A DNA stretch of 64,000 nt, from assembly GCF_027744825.2 (NCBI RefSeq), contig NC_071336.1:25576501-25640500 (forward strand). The letters are read 5' to 3'. This document shows, piece after piece, positions 1 through 13,080 of the stretch. Positions within the stretch are counted from its first letter, which is position 1. Each line of letters begins with the position of its first letter. The translations under genes were made by a program, and so were the position numbers. The notes under the pieces are model-generated. The model ran no database searches and was not told the origin of the DNA. It was given only the letters and a program-made list of their open reading frames with translations. This DNA comes from Synchiropus splendidus. Its lineage: Eukaryota > Chordata > Actinopteri > Syngnathiformes > Callionymidae.

Positions 1-3000
1 CAAGATATGTAAATATCGCCATATCAATAATGTATCGTTATTGTCTATATACAGATATGAACATTTAAGATGTTGCCATCACTAAATCAGCCCGCTTGTC
101 CTGGATGTAAAGCTGTGGCAAATGCAATTTCGCACCTGTCCTCCAATGTACAGGTAACTACAGCTAACCATTCACCACCTCCTCCTTCCTGCTAAATCCA
201 GCCAGTGGCAAACATCTGACTTTCTACATCCTTTTGTATCATAATAATGTTATATAGAAATAATAATTATAAAAAAAACGTGATTTCACTAAACCTATAA
301 TCATATTTTATCGTATTGATATATACGACATAACTAACATGAATAATGAGATATGAAACTCTTTCAGCCCTAAAGGTCTTAGATTGTTTAGTCACTCTTA
401 AGGACTGCGTATGCCATGGTGAAGAGGCGGCACAACTATCAATTTTTCTTCACCTTACTCTTGTTAGTTCCTACTCTCACCTATGATCACAAACTTAGGA
501 TAGTCACTGAAAAATCAGGATCGCTGATACAGGAAGCCAATATTGCTTTTCTCTGTTGGTTGGCTAACACTCCCTAAGAGAGAGTGATGAGTTCACTCAT
601 CCTTGAGAGACTCAACATGGAATTGTTGCTCCTCCGTCTGGCTTGGGCACCTTTTGAAAATGGCTCCTGGATGTCTCACCGGTGAGGTAATCGGGTATGT
701 CCAACGATGGGCGGCTCCAGGGCTAAACCTAGAGTCTTCGTCCCCAAGTTGACCTGGGCAGACCTCTGTGGTCCCCTGGAAGAGCTGGAGAAGGTTTCTG
801 CGGTGTAGGCCTCTTTACACCTTGGAGGATGGGTAGAATTATTTTAACATGTAGTGAAAGGAGTTTGAGTGGCTTCCCCAAAAGGTGGCGTCCTTTACTG
901 ACAAAGGTATAAAAGTTTTAAACTCATGAACTAGAAGTTTCCCTTACAAGCATTTTACAGCAGACTGGCTCCAACGAGGTCCCATGTTCTCAGAGGAGAG
1001 ACACAGGTTGCTCATAAGAGAGAAATGACCTCACCAAGTCCGTCCGAAGAGAAGACCATGTGTCTGCGGATGCTCATTAGAATGACATCATCTTATATTT
1101 TAAGCCCTTTCACAATGTGCGTGTTTGGGGTGGTCCCTCAGTTTCGTCTGCCCTTAATTTAATATCAGCAGTGCTTCATCCAGTGGCAACCGTTTGGAAA
1201 GTTGGCTTTCCGCACACCGCTTCAGTGGATTCTAATGTAAACGGAACAACAAGTGGAGACTGTTCATGCAAATTCTATTGTCATGGTCTAATAGCTTAGT
1301 TGGAAACAACAATAACAGTTTCCAAATTCAGCCACACATGAATTAGTCATAGTTAAGTTTTGGCAGAAAAAAATGCACTGAACAAAACTGACTTGAAGTT
1401 CAGCGAGGCATATATTTAAGTTATACTAGATTTAGAAGTACAAGAGCTACCTGTTTGTGATTCCAGGCAGCACTGAGAAGTCTGTTGCTGCTAGCTCATA
1501 TCAGCCAAATATTCTGTTCAAGTCCAAATAAACACACCGATTTTATCACAATGGTACGTTTTGGGGCCTTTTTGAGGTATCCTGTTGAGCCACTTTCTGA
1601 CTGAAGCCTGGTCAAACTAATCCTTAAAGCTTTTTCTGTCCCTGCTTTTAGGTTTGTCTTTGGCCGCAGTAACTACTGTGTCTTAAGCCACAACAATCAC
1701 TTCCCATGTTCTGGTCTGGCAAGTTACTGTGAGGCAACAATTCCAGCCCACGCTAACACTGCTACTATTGTTCCAGGGGTGTTGTTTAAATATAACACAC
1801 GTAATTGGGTAAAAGAGTGTTGGCACCAATCTGGGAGGCAATGTTTATCAAAAGTTGACCAAGAAGTTTGGAGAAAATGGCGTGGACCTTGAGCACTTCT
1901 AATAGTGAGCAAAGTGATTTTATTCGCCTCCAGTGAAGTTTGCGGCCGATTCGCAGGTTGATGCTGCGACCTCCCACGGCTCGTCTAAGGCAACCCATCC
2001 TCACTCCCATGGCATATATTGACTTTGGGAATTGGACTTTTGTGCCCTATTCTGATGCCAAAGTCAGCCTTCATCGTTACATGTTGGCGTATTAGTCTTT
2101 CAATTGAAGCACTTGTTCCGCCTTCCACAGCGCTGGGACGCCCTGGGAAGAGTGTCACATGAAAGAAAGAAAGAGGTTTGAGTTAGGTCTAGCATGAGGA
2201 TGGTGCTCTTTTTATTCCACACATGAGGACAGGTCAGTTGAAATGTAAAGCCCCTGAAACAGCTGTGCATTTCTGGTGTCAAATAAGGAGGACAGCCACT
2301 TCAGGGGTTATATAGCAACTGACGTCCAGGAATTGATTTGTCGTCAGTTTAGGAAAAAAAAAAATTCGCTTACCAACATCAATATATCGCACCATCGACG
2401 TGAGGATGGATTGTCCAAAAAGCTGCCAAACTCAATCGCAGACACTGGCTGGTAGAAATGGTTCGTCCAGCAGGTCATTTCACCTTTAACCTTAAACTTT
2501 ACTTAGTGTTAGCTAGATGAAGCCTCACCTGAGCACATACTCATTTAGTTTTTTAATTTAATCTGACCAATTTGTCATATTCCACCCGATCAGTTGGCCT
2601 ACAGATTTATGTTACGTAACCTAAGAAGGATTGAGGTATATAAATGCCTCCATTACCACGTCGACAGACTTGATGGTGCGACTTCCTCAGGGCGGTTTCA
2701 TACAGAGTTTTCCAGCGAGATATAGTTCTCCCTGTGCTGCAAACATTTCACAGATATGATCTGCAACATAGCGTCTTTCGAGCAGCCATTTTGCAAACTC
2801 AAACTCAGTATAACTTGGGAAATGCAAGTGTTTTCCAAAAAAAAAAAAAACTGACTTGAAGCAACTTGCCACTAGTATATGAGCCTCGAATTGGAGAAAA
2901 AAAAAAACACAATGGGCCCCTCTAAATTTCTTGGAAAATCTCAGCATGAATAATGGGTGGTTTCAACGAGTGGCCATATAAAAGCAATATCTAATTATGC

Positions 3001-5506
3001 CACAGACAACATGTAATTGTACTGTGAAATGTATATGGCCTGCTAGTCACAGGTTTGACATTCCTGCACTTAAACTGCAGCACATATTTTACAAGTCATT
3101 AATATTGTTTTGAGGGAATTTGGGCTGTGTTATATTTTGGCCACCTTAGGAATTGCAGATGTGTTTGGTCCACAATAAATATCTATCAACTGAGTAAAGC
3201 TGAGCTATGCATCATCTGATATTGCTGATCTTCCATTTGTGGTTTCTGTGGTGTAGAACCTGTTCAAACAGATCCCTCTGACATTGTTCAGTTGTTCTTG
3301 AACGTAACTTGCACTTTTCCTGAGGAGAAACATTTTATTCCTATATATAAGTTTATACATTATTCTCACATTTTTTTAACAGATCAAGCTCAGTTCCCCA
3401 TAAGAAGATTGAGATCCACATCCAATGTTTCAGTTGCTCATGAGCAGGAAACTCAACAAGTGTTATTAACACAATGTGAACAATCCAAGAGAAACTAAAC
3501 GCAATGAAAGTCCAAGCGCTTTTTCTTGCGGTGCCATGGTTTCTAACCAAAATTCTATCTACAGTAAATGGCGTTTCTTGTTCAATATTTTCTCAAAGTT
3601 ACTTAACCACAATCTTGTCCTGCTTCTAATTTAAATCTGATACTTGCCGGGGAAGAACGTGTCGATTTCGGAGAACACTGTTGGATGAGCGCAGACGCAT
3701 CAGTCTTCACACTTCACCTCACTCTTGTCAGAAGCAACATCTGCAGCTATCAGTTCTGACTGCTGTTTTGGCTGGTCGCCGTCTCGGAGCGTCTCTCAAC
3801 AAGCCTCCGTGTCTGTGCTGCGAGGCAAGAGGCAAACTGTGATGGATGGTTATGAAGCCATGTTTTGATTTGAAACCCTGTCAGAAATCGGAGCAAGAGC
3901 CATCTCTAAGTGTCTCCAAATGTTCTTAAATTAAATTCACATAGCCAGCTCCCGCCTCGGCTACTATTTCGAAACAGTCGCAGCTGTTTGGAGCGTGCTC
4001 GTTGGACGTCGTTTCACAAGTGAAACTGATTGAGTATTTTAATCTGAACTGCGATATTGCAACTGCTTGTGAATCTCATTGTTTCTCTCCATGTAGCTGG
4101 AACGTCTCAGACTTGTTCGGCGCACGGCGTCTCACTGGGTAACAAGATTTAGAAGTAGCAGCTCTCAGTCCCACCAGGATTTCACGGCGTCTGAGTTCTG
4201 TTGACTCATGCAACTCATTCAATATTTCCTAATGTATTCACAGAAAAACGAAATATTTATAAATACTGGCAGGTAAATGCGACAAATCTGACCATCGCTA
4301 CATTCAGCATCTCCTTCACTCATTCATCGCCAAGAGAACCAGCTCATTAAGTCAGATCAGAGATTCTGTTCTGAGATTCTGAGATTGACCTACTCCTTAA
4401 GGAAGATACCAAGTGCTGTCGCGAGGAAGCTTCTTTAGTTTTTTCCTTTTAATCCGACGTGTCATCTGAATTATTAAGCATTGTTGTATAGAGCAGATCT
4501 TTTTGCATCACTGCATTGTGTTGCCACAAACTAAAAGGAAAGTCCAGGCCTCAATCGGCAGCAACCTGATCTTGGATAAGCTGAAGACATTTCACAATCC
4601 TACTGAAATATTTCCATGAAAAACTAGACTGTGTAGACAGCAAAACGATTGATCACGTTCATAATGACATGTAGCGTACAAAAGAAAAACCATGAATTTG
4701 TGAACACAGTTCAGTATATGGGTGTAAGGCGCTGTTAAATGAACATTATATTAGTCAAGAAGTACGCGATTACTTAAAGAGAAAGAAAGATTTAAGAAAT
4801 ATCAACCAGAATTTGATGTTGGCCCTCAAAATCCTGGGGTGACTGAGCTAGAGTATTTGAGTTCTAGCTGTAACCATATAGAGCTCTGATTATTTGAATG
4901 GCACTCAATGAAACGTCTCAATTTTCAAACACATCTCTCTGTTTCTTTCCTCTGACTTCAAAGATGAAGTGGCTTTAGAGTTTGGTAGGTGTAAACATCT
5001 TCTTCGTCTCAGTAGCCCCCGTCATCACCCCCCTCTAACTTGTGATTTGGTTTTACCCCCTCGCTTCTCGTGTCGCTCCTCACAGTCGATGGCATCCCAG
5101 TCATCGCTTGCTTTCCCACATTAGGCTCTAAACATGCTGGTTGCTCCCTCTAACCCCGACGTGTCTTCTCAGCTGGTGTGTGTTGCAGAACCCCCTCCTG
5201 TCTTCCCGTAATCCAGTCTTAGCTCACTCGTATAATTGAGTACTTGGATATCCTATTTGAAATGTTATTTATGTTCCCAAAATAAAGAATGACAGCGGAC
5301 ACTGACTTCACTGAATAACATTCAGAACTAATTTAATTCTGCGGCGACTTCTGTTTGTCTCTTTCTGTCTGTGTATTGTGTGTAGAATTTTCCGAAAATA
5401 GCTGTGTCTCTCCTTCATTTTTGGATTCACTGGTTGGGTATCTGTTTCTCTCTTCTAACATCTTGCTGTGCTTTTCTTCTGGTCTCTTTCTTCCTTTCAT
5501 CACCAG
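1..5506. other. mpp7 intron, no exon recognised
   Basis: I see no coding exon here; the SH3, PDZ and L27 exons of mpp7 are not found on either strand. The stretch contains a LINE remnant near 400-800, a hAT-like terminal motif near 3034-3070 (minus orientation) and short A-runs around 2838-2850 and 2898-2908. The rest is unassigned unique sequence. Confidence 0.7.
400..800 (+). mobile_element. LINE retrotransposon remnant, 3' coding end
   Basis: The sequence follows, with many changes, the 3' end of an abundant teleost LINE of RTE-like type. Recognisable blocks in order are GGTGAAGAGGC, CCTACTCTCACCTATGATCA, CTCATCCTTGAGAGACTCA, GTTGCTCCTCCGTCTGG, GGCTCCTGGATGTCTCACCG and CCCTGGAAGAGCTGGAG. 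All lie in one orientation. No open frame survives, so it is an old dead copy. The clade name is from memory of the consensus and is not verified. Confidence 0.7.
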
Positions 5507-5539
5507 AGGATGCCGACTATAGTAGCGGATTCCACCTAG
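5507..5539 (+). CDS. mpp7: mpp7 coding microexon (33 nt), SH3-GUK linker
   Basis: This 33-nt exon sits between a strong acceptor (pyrimidine-rich tract ending ACCAG) and the donor GTGAGA. It encodes (E)DADYSSGFHL(A). Both boundaries are phase 1, and the final G joins CT at 12910 to make the Ala codon of AGFRRSFRL. In the relative MPP3 the linker just before RRSFRL reads like GHYVAG, so SGFHLAG fits the same place. Because 33 is a multiple of three with equal phases, the exon can be skipped without a frameshift and may be alternatively spliced. The next exon is 7.4 kb away. The call rests on splice sites, phase and the family motif. Confidence 0.78.
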   Translation, partial: RMPTIVADST

Positions 5540-5690
5540 GTGAGACACACTGTCTTTTCATTCTCCATCTCCGCCATGATCACCACTTCACCCCAAAATG
5601 ACAGGGTTACCCTTCCATGTGGTCATCGGTTCCTCTTCACATTGTTTTGGGTGACTTTGATTTTCAACATGATTTGGCATTAACTTGTAC

Positions 5691-5970
5691 AGTCCCCAAG
5701 TGGTTAATACTGCAGTGTCATGGCAAGAAATAGTGGGTTCGATTACAGCTTGGAGCAGCTCTAGTTTCTCTTTGCACTGAACACTCTGGTTTCCTCCCAC
5801 TGCCCAAAACTGGGGATAATAGATGACTCTAAGTTGTTTGAAAATGTGAGTGGTTGTCAGTGTGTGCCTGGGGATGGAGTGCCAACCTTTCCAGGGTGTC
5901 TCCCCCTTTTGCAGGGAAGAGGCACCCGACCTCCATCATCTAAATAAGGGAATCCATAGAGGAAAAGTAA
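5691..5970 (+). mobile_element. tRNA-derived SINE with conserved tail
   Basis: The head carries a tRNA-like box A region (AGTGGTTAATACTGC) and, about 35 nt on, a box B (GGGTTCGATTA), the internal RNA polymerase III promoter arrangement. The body continues with CTCTGGTTTCCTCCCACTG, then GTGAGTGGTTGTCAGTGTGT and CCAGGGTGTCTCCCCC, which are hallmark blocks of a widespread teleost SINE/LINE tail. It is a degenerate copy. Fragments of the same tail recur near 30365-30480 and 44550-44640. Confidence 0.65.
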
Positions 5971-7630
5971 TAAATGCGGCGTGGAAGACTCTGACAAACC
6001 TTTGCTCTGTCTTCATTTCTGTACTTCAAGATTGACCCATCATTGTATCAATAGTTGACACAGTCGGTGGTGTTATTGTCTTTAGCATCATCGTACCAAA
6101 CGGGTCTTGGCGCCAACCGATCAACCGCTTTATAACCCATTTTTTAATGCAGCGGTTTAACTTTCCAACTAGTTAAAAGTTATTTTTTTAAATCATTCTT
6201 TATTAAATTCTTTTGTCAATAAGGAATTACATTCACAATTTTAATACATGCTAATGGGGACTTGTACTTTAAAACTGTTCCTTTTTTTTGTCTGTTTTTG
6301 ATACAAAATATGATTAGATTAATAAAGATAGTAATACCATTTTATCAAATGAAGAGGGGAAAACATGATCAATTTTCTTGATTTTCTTTATAAATCAACA
6401 AATATGAGGAAAAAGTTTTAAATGTATGTATTATTTTTTAAAGATCTAAAGGTGAACAAGCAATTTCATCATTAATCCCAATAAACAAACACACAATAAC
6501 GATGAGAAAATGAAGTGTGGGCAAAAGGTCATCGTGTCCTACTGTTGCATATTTATCTCTTATAGAAGAAGCTCTGTGTTGCATACCTCTACATCTCCAT
6601 CACGCCTGGCCTTTCTGCTTCCATTCGTTCTATTTCAAGTCGCTGATCTCATTTTCTTTCTTTTGCACCAAACAACATCCAGCTGAGTAGCATTTTTGAG
6701 CTGCAGCAGCCCCGAATGAGGTTTTTGTGAAATGAGAAAATCTCGAGGGGAGAAGGAAAAAAGCGAGTTATAATAACATCTTCTCTCTGAGCATTTGCAT
6801 CATGGCTTCCCGGTCTGTTGGATGTGGTTGTGTGATTTAGGGCTGGCCCTTCACCTCACAGCTTGAAATCCTAGAACTCACTGATGCTTTTGTAATGCTC
6901 CTGAGGTTGCTTTGGGGAAATAAGTGAGGCGATGGGATGTGGTGGGCAGTTGTTGTCCCAAGAGTTTGAGATGTTTTTTATTCATGCCTGTATCAATGAT
7001 GCAATGTCTGTGATGTCTATTGCCAAATGCTGCCTCAGTGTGTAACCGAGATTAACCCTTTCTGGTGTTGGTTGCTCACTATAAATGCAGCAGCGGTGTG
7101 GGTTCAAATCCAGTGTGAGGCAACTCTGTTTTTTATGCTAACATGAAAATTAAAAAAAAAATGTTCCAGAGTTGTGATCAATAATTATGATAGGATACAG
7201 ATTAAAAAAGCAGTCCACCATGCTTGTCATCTACACATATGTTTTTATTTTAATTTTAACTCAATGTCATTGGTGTATATTTATTTAATTATCTGTTACC
7301 ATTTTCACGTTTTAGATATCGTTGATCACAATGACCTCTTTAGGAAAGCATGTGGTTGTAGCAATAGCATTCATGCTCATGCCTCACAAAAGGATCCAGA
7401 TGGTTTGGATTCAAAGTGATATTACAATTGAATTACACATCCTGTATTTTCATTCAAAATCAATTTCAATAATTTCAGATTTCAATATTTTCTTCGCCAA
7501 CAGTCCAATAAAAGTCGATAATTATGCTCAAAAAATAAGACAAGTATGGCATGATTCGGAGTTTCTCGTCCCAAAAAAAGAAACTGCATAGAATCCATAT
7601 GAGTGAGTGATGCAGAATTTACATCATACA

Positions 7631-8140
7631 GTTTTTAATGGACAGAGTGAGGACATTTTTGCAAAGTGAAGCTGCATTTTGAGGGTTAAAACTACAAAAC
7701 AGCTGGGTTATTATAATTGAGTTTTTGTTTGGTTAAGCGTAAAGGTTAAGTTTAGCCATTTGTTTTGGATGGTTAGGATTAGGGTGAGATCCACAGAAAC
7801 CATGACGGTCAGTATAATGTCCCCAGAAAACATATAAACATATACTGTTTGCGTGTGTGTGTGTTCTTGTACTTCTGTCTTTGTGAGAAGCTGTATGAGT
7901 TTTTAATCAACAGAGTGAGGACATTTTGGCTGGTCCTCGCTTTGTTAAGCCTCATTTTGAGGGTTAAAACTACAAAATAGCTCGGTTATTATAATTGAGT
8001 TTTAGTTTGGTTAAGCGTAAAGGTTAAGTTTAGCCATTTGTTTTCGATGGTTAGGTTTTGGTTGAGAGGCTGGGGAAAGCATTATGTTAATGTATGTCAA
8101 TGACAGTCCTCACTAAGATAGGAAGACGTATGTATGTGTG
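7631..8140. repeat. interspersed repeat, internally duplicated (268-bp offset)
   Basis: Two similar blocks, 7631-7790 and 7899-8060, share long stretches such as GAGGGTTAAAACTACAAAA, GGTTATTATAATTGAGTTTT and GGTTAAGCGTAAAGGTTAAG. They are separated by a GT-rich spacer (7850-7863). Related copies with the same SCATTTGTTTTGGRTGGTTAGG-type core lie near 30760-31050 and 56660-56885. No coding capacity is seen. It resembles a common teleost non-autonomous element containing 'gaccccacaa' segments; the family is not assigned. Confidence 0.65.
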
Positions 8141-11100
8141 TCATACTTTTTTGTCTCATCTGCAATAGAAATGATTTAGATCTTTGCAGTTGGGGTTGAA
8201 ATGAGTGAAAAATACAAACATAACTTCTGTGTTTATGTTGCAAGGTCATACTTTAGATTAGGAAATGTTTATTACCATAAATAGACTACTTTTTTTGCAT
8301 GTGTATCAGTAGCTTATTACCCTGTAATGAATCATTATGAAGTATTTATTAGTGTCTTCTTATGCCTGACCCAGACTTGGTCACCAAAGGTTCATTTTAA
8401 ACCACATCAGAATTACTAATTATTGACAATATATAAGCTAGTTTATGAATCATAAAGTTGTGTTCTCAAATTTTGAATGTTAGAAAATAAAAAAAAATCT
8501 GTTCTCAAGCACATCTATAATAGGTGACCTCAAAAAATATATCGTGAAGCAGTGTTGTAAATCCCCGGCAGAGCAGTGCATTCGCTTGGTTGCGTGTAGT
8601 CCAAGGTGTCCTTGGTGATGCTAGTTTAATCCTTCACGTTTTCAACGGATACACTCTGGACACCCAAGAGGAAAACTGGACGCCATTCAGAGCGTCGAAA
8701 AGCTTTAGAAAATGGTGGAACCTGAACAAATAGGCCATGGAATATCCATCAGCATCCTTAAACCATCCCCAGTCGGTTTTCGGAAAAAATAAATAGCCTT
8801 AAAAAACAGGAATCTCTGTACGTCCGGAATGAGATGAGTTCACGAGGCTGCAGGTTTAATCGTTAAAGGTTTTAGTTGCGGGTGTGCGAGAGCCAACATT
8901 GCTAAGTTTTTCCCCAATTCCTCTTCAAAATAGACCTGATTTTTATGACTGATATTACATACGTTTCAATTAATATCCGGCATATGGTTGAAGTAAACGG
9001 CACATCGGGCTTATCAGGGGTCTTGGAGGACGTGTGTGCCTCGTGATGAAACAAACCGGAAAGTGGACGTTCATCTTCGGTTAAAAAGACCTGGCACTCT
9101 TTAGCCCAAAGAATTCCGGGGTAGGAGAATCAAGAAGACCTCCTCAAGCCAGAGGTCCACCGAGTTGTTCCTCCGTCTGCAACACTTGCACTTGCTGTCC
9201 AGGTACTGCGGGGGCAGTGGAAACTGCTCCCAGACCGTGTTCTCCCCAGATAACACTAAGGAGTTCAGCACAGCGGTCGGCTTGCGAGCAGATTTTTCAG
9301 ATGTGACACTATTGAACTTTCACCGGTTTCTTCTGGACTGCAGCAATGCACCTGAGTCCAGTTAAACACACGCTTGTTAAGATGTGTTCCAGAGGCTGCG
9401 CAGGTGCTGTGGTGGGTGCAAAGATCTCCTCAGCCTGATGTGACATGCAGCACTAAATCTCGTCTAATTTACCACCTTAAATAGGTTTATCAAAAAGAGG
9501 GGGAAACTTGATTTTTTTTTCTGACTTTACTTCACATATCCTCACAGTTAGTTTTTCTGCTTTCAACACCAATTAACAATTGATAGCCGGAAAGATGCCG
9601 TTCTTCATTCTCAAGCCCGTTGTCATCTCGCCGATCGCCTACACATGACATCTGGAGGACCTGCTGCTTGTATTGTTCTCAGGCTTCTCCGCTTTCAGAC
9701 CTCCATTGGTTGATGTCGTTTGGCTTCATCTGTTATTTTTCATCATCATTTGTCTTTTACTGTGTTCACATTTGTTATTCAGGTGTGGTGAAGCGATTAA
9801 CAAGATGTCCAGCTTTTCTTTTGCACGTTGTAGGTCTTTTCATGATGGTTTTGTGTCAACGCTCGAGCAAATAGCTGTGCGCTGTTGCTGTCTTTTCTCA
9901 TGTTTGCAGGATGTAAATCCGTTGGTCGATGTTGCCAGTGAATCCTGAACAAAGATTATCATCTGTATTTATTTAAAGTTCAATTTTCCATCACCTATTG
10001 GAGGATGTGCAGCATACAGAAGATACCTTCTCAATCTCCCCTGGTGGAATATCAGTTATCTAAAGACAACTGAGGAATTGATTGTCTTATAGGTTTTGTT
10101 TTTCCCCCCATTATTCTGTGGTCAACCTGAAGGCATTCCACCTTGTTACTTTGAGCTTCTCCTTGATGACCATGCTCTGCCACATCTCGAATAGAGAGCA
10201 CAGGAACCATGCGAAATATCTTGTTTAGTCTGCTTGTATTCACACATTCTCTGTCAGTCGCCACTATCCAAAGCTGTCTGCTGAAGGTGAGGCTAGGAAC
10301 ACAGATCAACCACTATGTTTCAGCTCCGTTCATTCCTGATCCGGACGGATTGACATAGCAAAATGGAATTACACCAAGACATTACATGCTTCAAATATGT
10401 TTTAAATTAAAAATAATGTTTTAAATCATTTTATATTCATTTTGGATAAAGGTTATTTATTTATTTATATATATAATGTTTTGATATGACTATCAACAGC
10501 CTTGGGCCACAAACAATGCAGAAAATATAGACCTAAAGAGTTTTGTTTATCTTTCAAATATTACTGAATGATGAAAGCTTACAATGTCATTTTGTATTTT
10601 TGACATCACAAAGAGCCATACTTTTCGCAGATGATGTTCCAGAATACCACCAAAATTGCAAAAAAGACACATCCGCTATGTTACTCATGAAAGATAAACA
10701 CAGACAAATCTGTACCTTTGGCAGAGCTTCTACTTAAACCCTTAAATAGTTGTTGAACTGAACTGAATCCCAAAAGCTGCCTTTGTGTGAACCACAAAAG
10801 GTAGTCGTGGTCTCTAGGTAATCCCTGTGTGATGGAGCCTAAAACCCCCTTCGGACAGCAAGGTACACTGAAGTAGTTGTGAATAGTGAATTAGCTCCTT
10901 GGAGAACACTTTGCTGTTCTGAACGACTGTTCTAGGAAACGTTATAAGGTTGCGAACATTCACAGCAATGAAGTAGTTCTACTCCAACTCTCAGTTACCC
11001 AAGAATTGTGGACATGATCTGTGAATCGTGATATGTAGTGTCATTCTCTGAAGAATCTGCAAAGTGGGCTTCTTTGAGTCGAGTTGTGAAGTTTCAGCCA

Positions 11101-11807
11101 CTGTGTCTACTTTGCACTCTTGCTTCTAACTTGGTGGAATTAAAAATGCTGAAGTCGTGTGGTGTTTGTCTGGCTGTAGTGCCACCCGGAGGACCAAAGA
11201 AATGAACCCAGGGCACCTGCCTCGCCTGTTAAGTTAATCAGATGTAGATGACAGCTTGTCATACACCAGGAGACGGGATTTATGACTGTTCTTATACCAA
11301 ATTAGCAAGTTCTGTGCTTACTTTAAGCCCAACGGCCACCAAGGTTGGGTCTAAACTTTCACAAAATGGACCACATTCAAAAGGATATCATTTCCATCAT
11401 ACGTTTAATGTTTATTGTAATGATGTCAACCTTGGTGGATGTTGGTCAAAGTTTGATGTCTCTGCTCGAGAAATGCAGATGAGGTGGTATATGTTTTCCA
11501 CAGTGTGGTGGAGGTAATGCTCCGAGGGTGGGGGGGCGGCGGGAGGAGGGTGCTGAATGAGTGGATTAACCACAGGAGGAATGGCACAGTAGACGTAAGC
11601 CACAACTTGCCCACAGTGGAACAAAGTCTGCCCTAAAACGGTGCAGTGTAACATTATACTGAGTCCACTGGCACGTGTGGACACTTACATATACACTGGC
11701 TGATGCAAAACCGCCGTTATTGTGCTCCAAGGAATTACCGTGTGTTTTATTTGTAACTTAACTTTGGTCCAGAGCTCTATTAAGGATCACTGGAAGAATA
11801 ACAAGAG

Positions 11808-11841
11808 GAGTTGCAGACTGTTTACCTTCAGTCTGCAACTC
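11808..11841. repeat. 13-bp perfect inverted repeat (hairpin)
   Basis: GAGTTGCAGACTG (11808-11820) and its exact reverse complement CAGTCTGCAACTC (11829-11841) are separated by 8 nt. It could form a short stem-loop. The stem is too short for a typical microRNA precursor and pairing is poor beyond it. Confidence 0.75.
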
Positions 11842-12909
11842 ATCCTCAGAGCACTGTGTAGCTCTTGTGGAATGTCACTGTCATGCCACCTGATTTTGGT
11901 ATTGGACGTGCTGTGATTCCAAAAAAAGTCTTGAGTCTTATTTGCTGTTGATTTTTTTTTTTTTTGCTGTCATGGAATTTATGGAATAAAATTCCACGTC
12001 AGCCCCAGGTATGACTGTTGAGACATGGGTCATTCCTCATGGTTCGAGCTCAAAACACAACATGGGCCTTGTCAGAGGTGAAAGGCCGAGGTATTGGAAT
12101 TCTGTGGTATGTCTTGAGCAGGAATAGTGGGAGGTCAAAGGGCTAGCTCACCTGGAACACCAGGCCACTGCCCTGACACTTGAAATGCTGAGCTCATTCA
12201 CACGTGCAGCAGCTTTCACGCCGTGGGAACTGTTTTAGTTCTTAGAGTATTTTGCAGATGATGCGTTATTGTGCGCTCATATAAGTAAGCAGCATTTGCC
12301 GATCTGACCGAAGCTAAATCTTATTCAAGCTTCTCACCAGCGGTTTGGCGGCGTAGGGACCCCACAAGGCTGGAATTTTCCCAGTTTAGGGGGAGTTGTC
12401 TTTTCTTTCATGTTGTGAAGTGTGACCCCCAATGTCAACAGTGCATCACCTGTCAGTCGAAGCCTCAGACTTTCAAGGTAGACTGTTAAGTAGAACTGTC
12501 AAGGATATACAATGCACTCTGCCGCTCTTCACCCTGCACCGACACCCCCTTGCTGGGAACCCTGTTATTATCGATGGCCAAAGGGGGATGGATGGTGGTG
12601 TCATCCATCCCACTGATCCGCTGGAATTCTGAGTGAAATGAGAAGATGGTTCTAAGAACAAAAAATGTGGGGAACAATGCCTTGGTGTTGGAGGAACATG
12701 TTGCTGTCCCTAAATTCAACCATCTCTAGAAGTGTTTGCGTATGTACAAGGTGCTCCTTACCATTTTCATACAGTCCTCAATCAAAGACTTGGCATAAAA
12801 AGGCCCATAATGCACTGCAACAACTTCAGATTAGACTTCATTGAACGTGCTCCTTTCAATCACTGCTTGCTCAATGTTAGTGTGTCTTCTCTTTCCTTCT
12901 GTCCTGCAG

Positions 12910-13080
12910 CTGGGTTCAGGAGAAGCTTCCGTCTCAGTCGAAGGGACAAGAAAACAAACAAGTCCATGTACGAGTGCAAGAAGAGTGAAATGTACGACAT
13001 GGCTGACGTGCCCACGTACGAAGAAGTCTCCAAGTACCGCAGGCAGAGCGGAGCTAAGCACAGACTGGTCATTTTAGTAG
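12910..13080 (+). CDS. mpp7: mpp7 exon: Hook linker and start of GUK
   Basis: This 171-nt exon (2 nt, 56 codons, 1 nt) lies between acceptor TCCTGCAG and donor GTGAGT. It encodes the basic Hook segment [20 protein letters not shown], then [15 protein letters not shown] and the first GUK strand RLVILVG. In p55 MAGUKs the Hook links SH3 to GUK and its basic cluster binds protein 4.1-type partners (family knowledge). PTYEEV is the conserved entry to the GUK fold. The sequence closely matches vertebrate MPP7 as I know it. Phase 1 at both ends joins the microexon before it and the P-loop exon after it. Confidence 0.97.

Larger units (their letters stand above)
5540..12909. other. mpp7 intron (7.4 kb)
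   Basis: No coding exon is recognised. It contains a tRNA-derived SINE near 5691-5970, A/T-rich sequence near 6175-6500, a partly duplicated interspersed repeat at 7631-8140, and a short perfect hairpin at 11808-11841. The remaining 8.2-11.8 kb and 11.9-12.9 kb hold nothing I can name. Confidence 0.7.

Noticed and set aside
7080..7125. tRNA-like box B (GGGTTCAAATCC)
   Set aside because: No matching box A at the right distance and no acceptor stem. At most a decayed SINE fragment.
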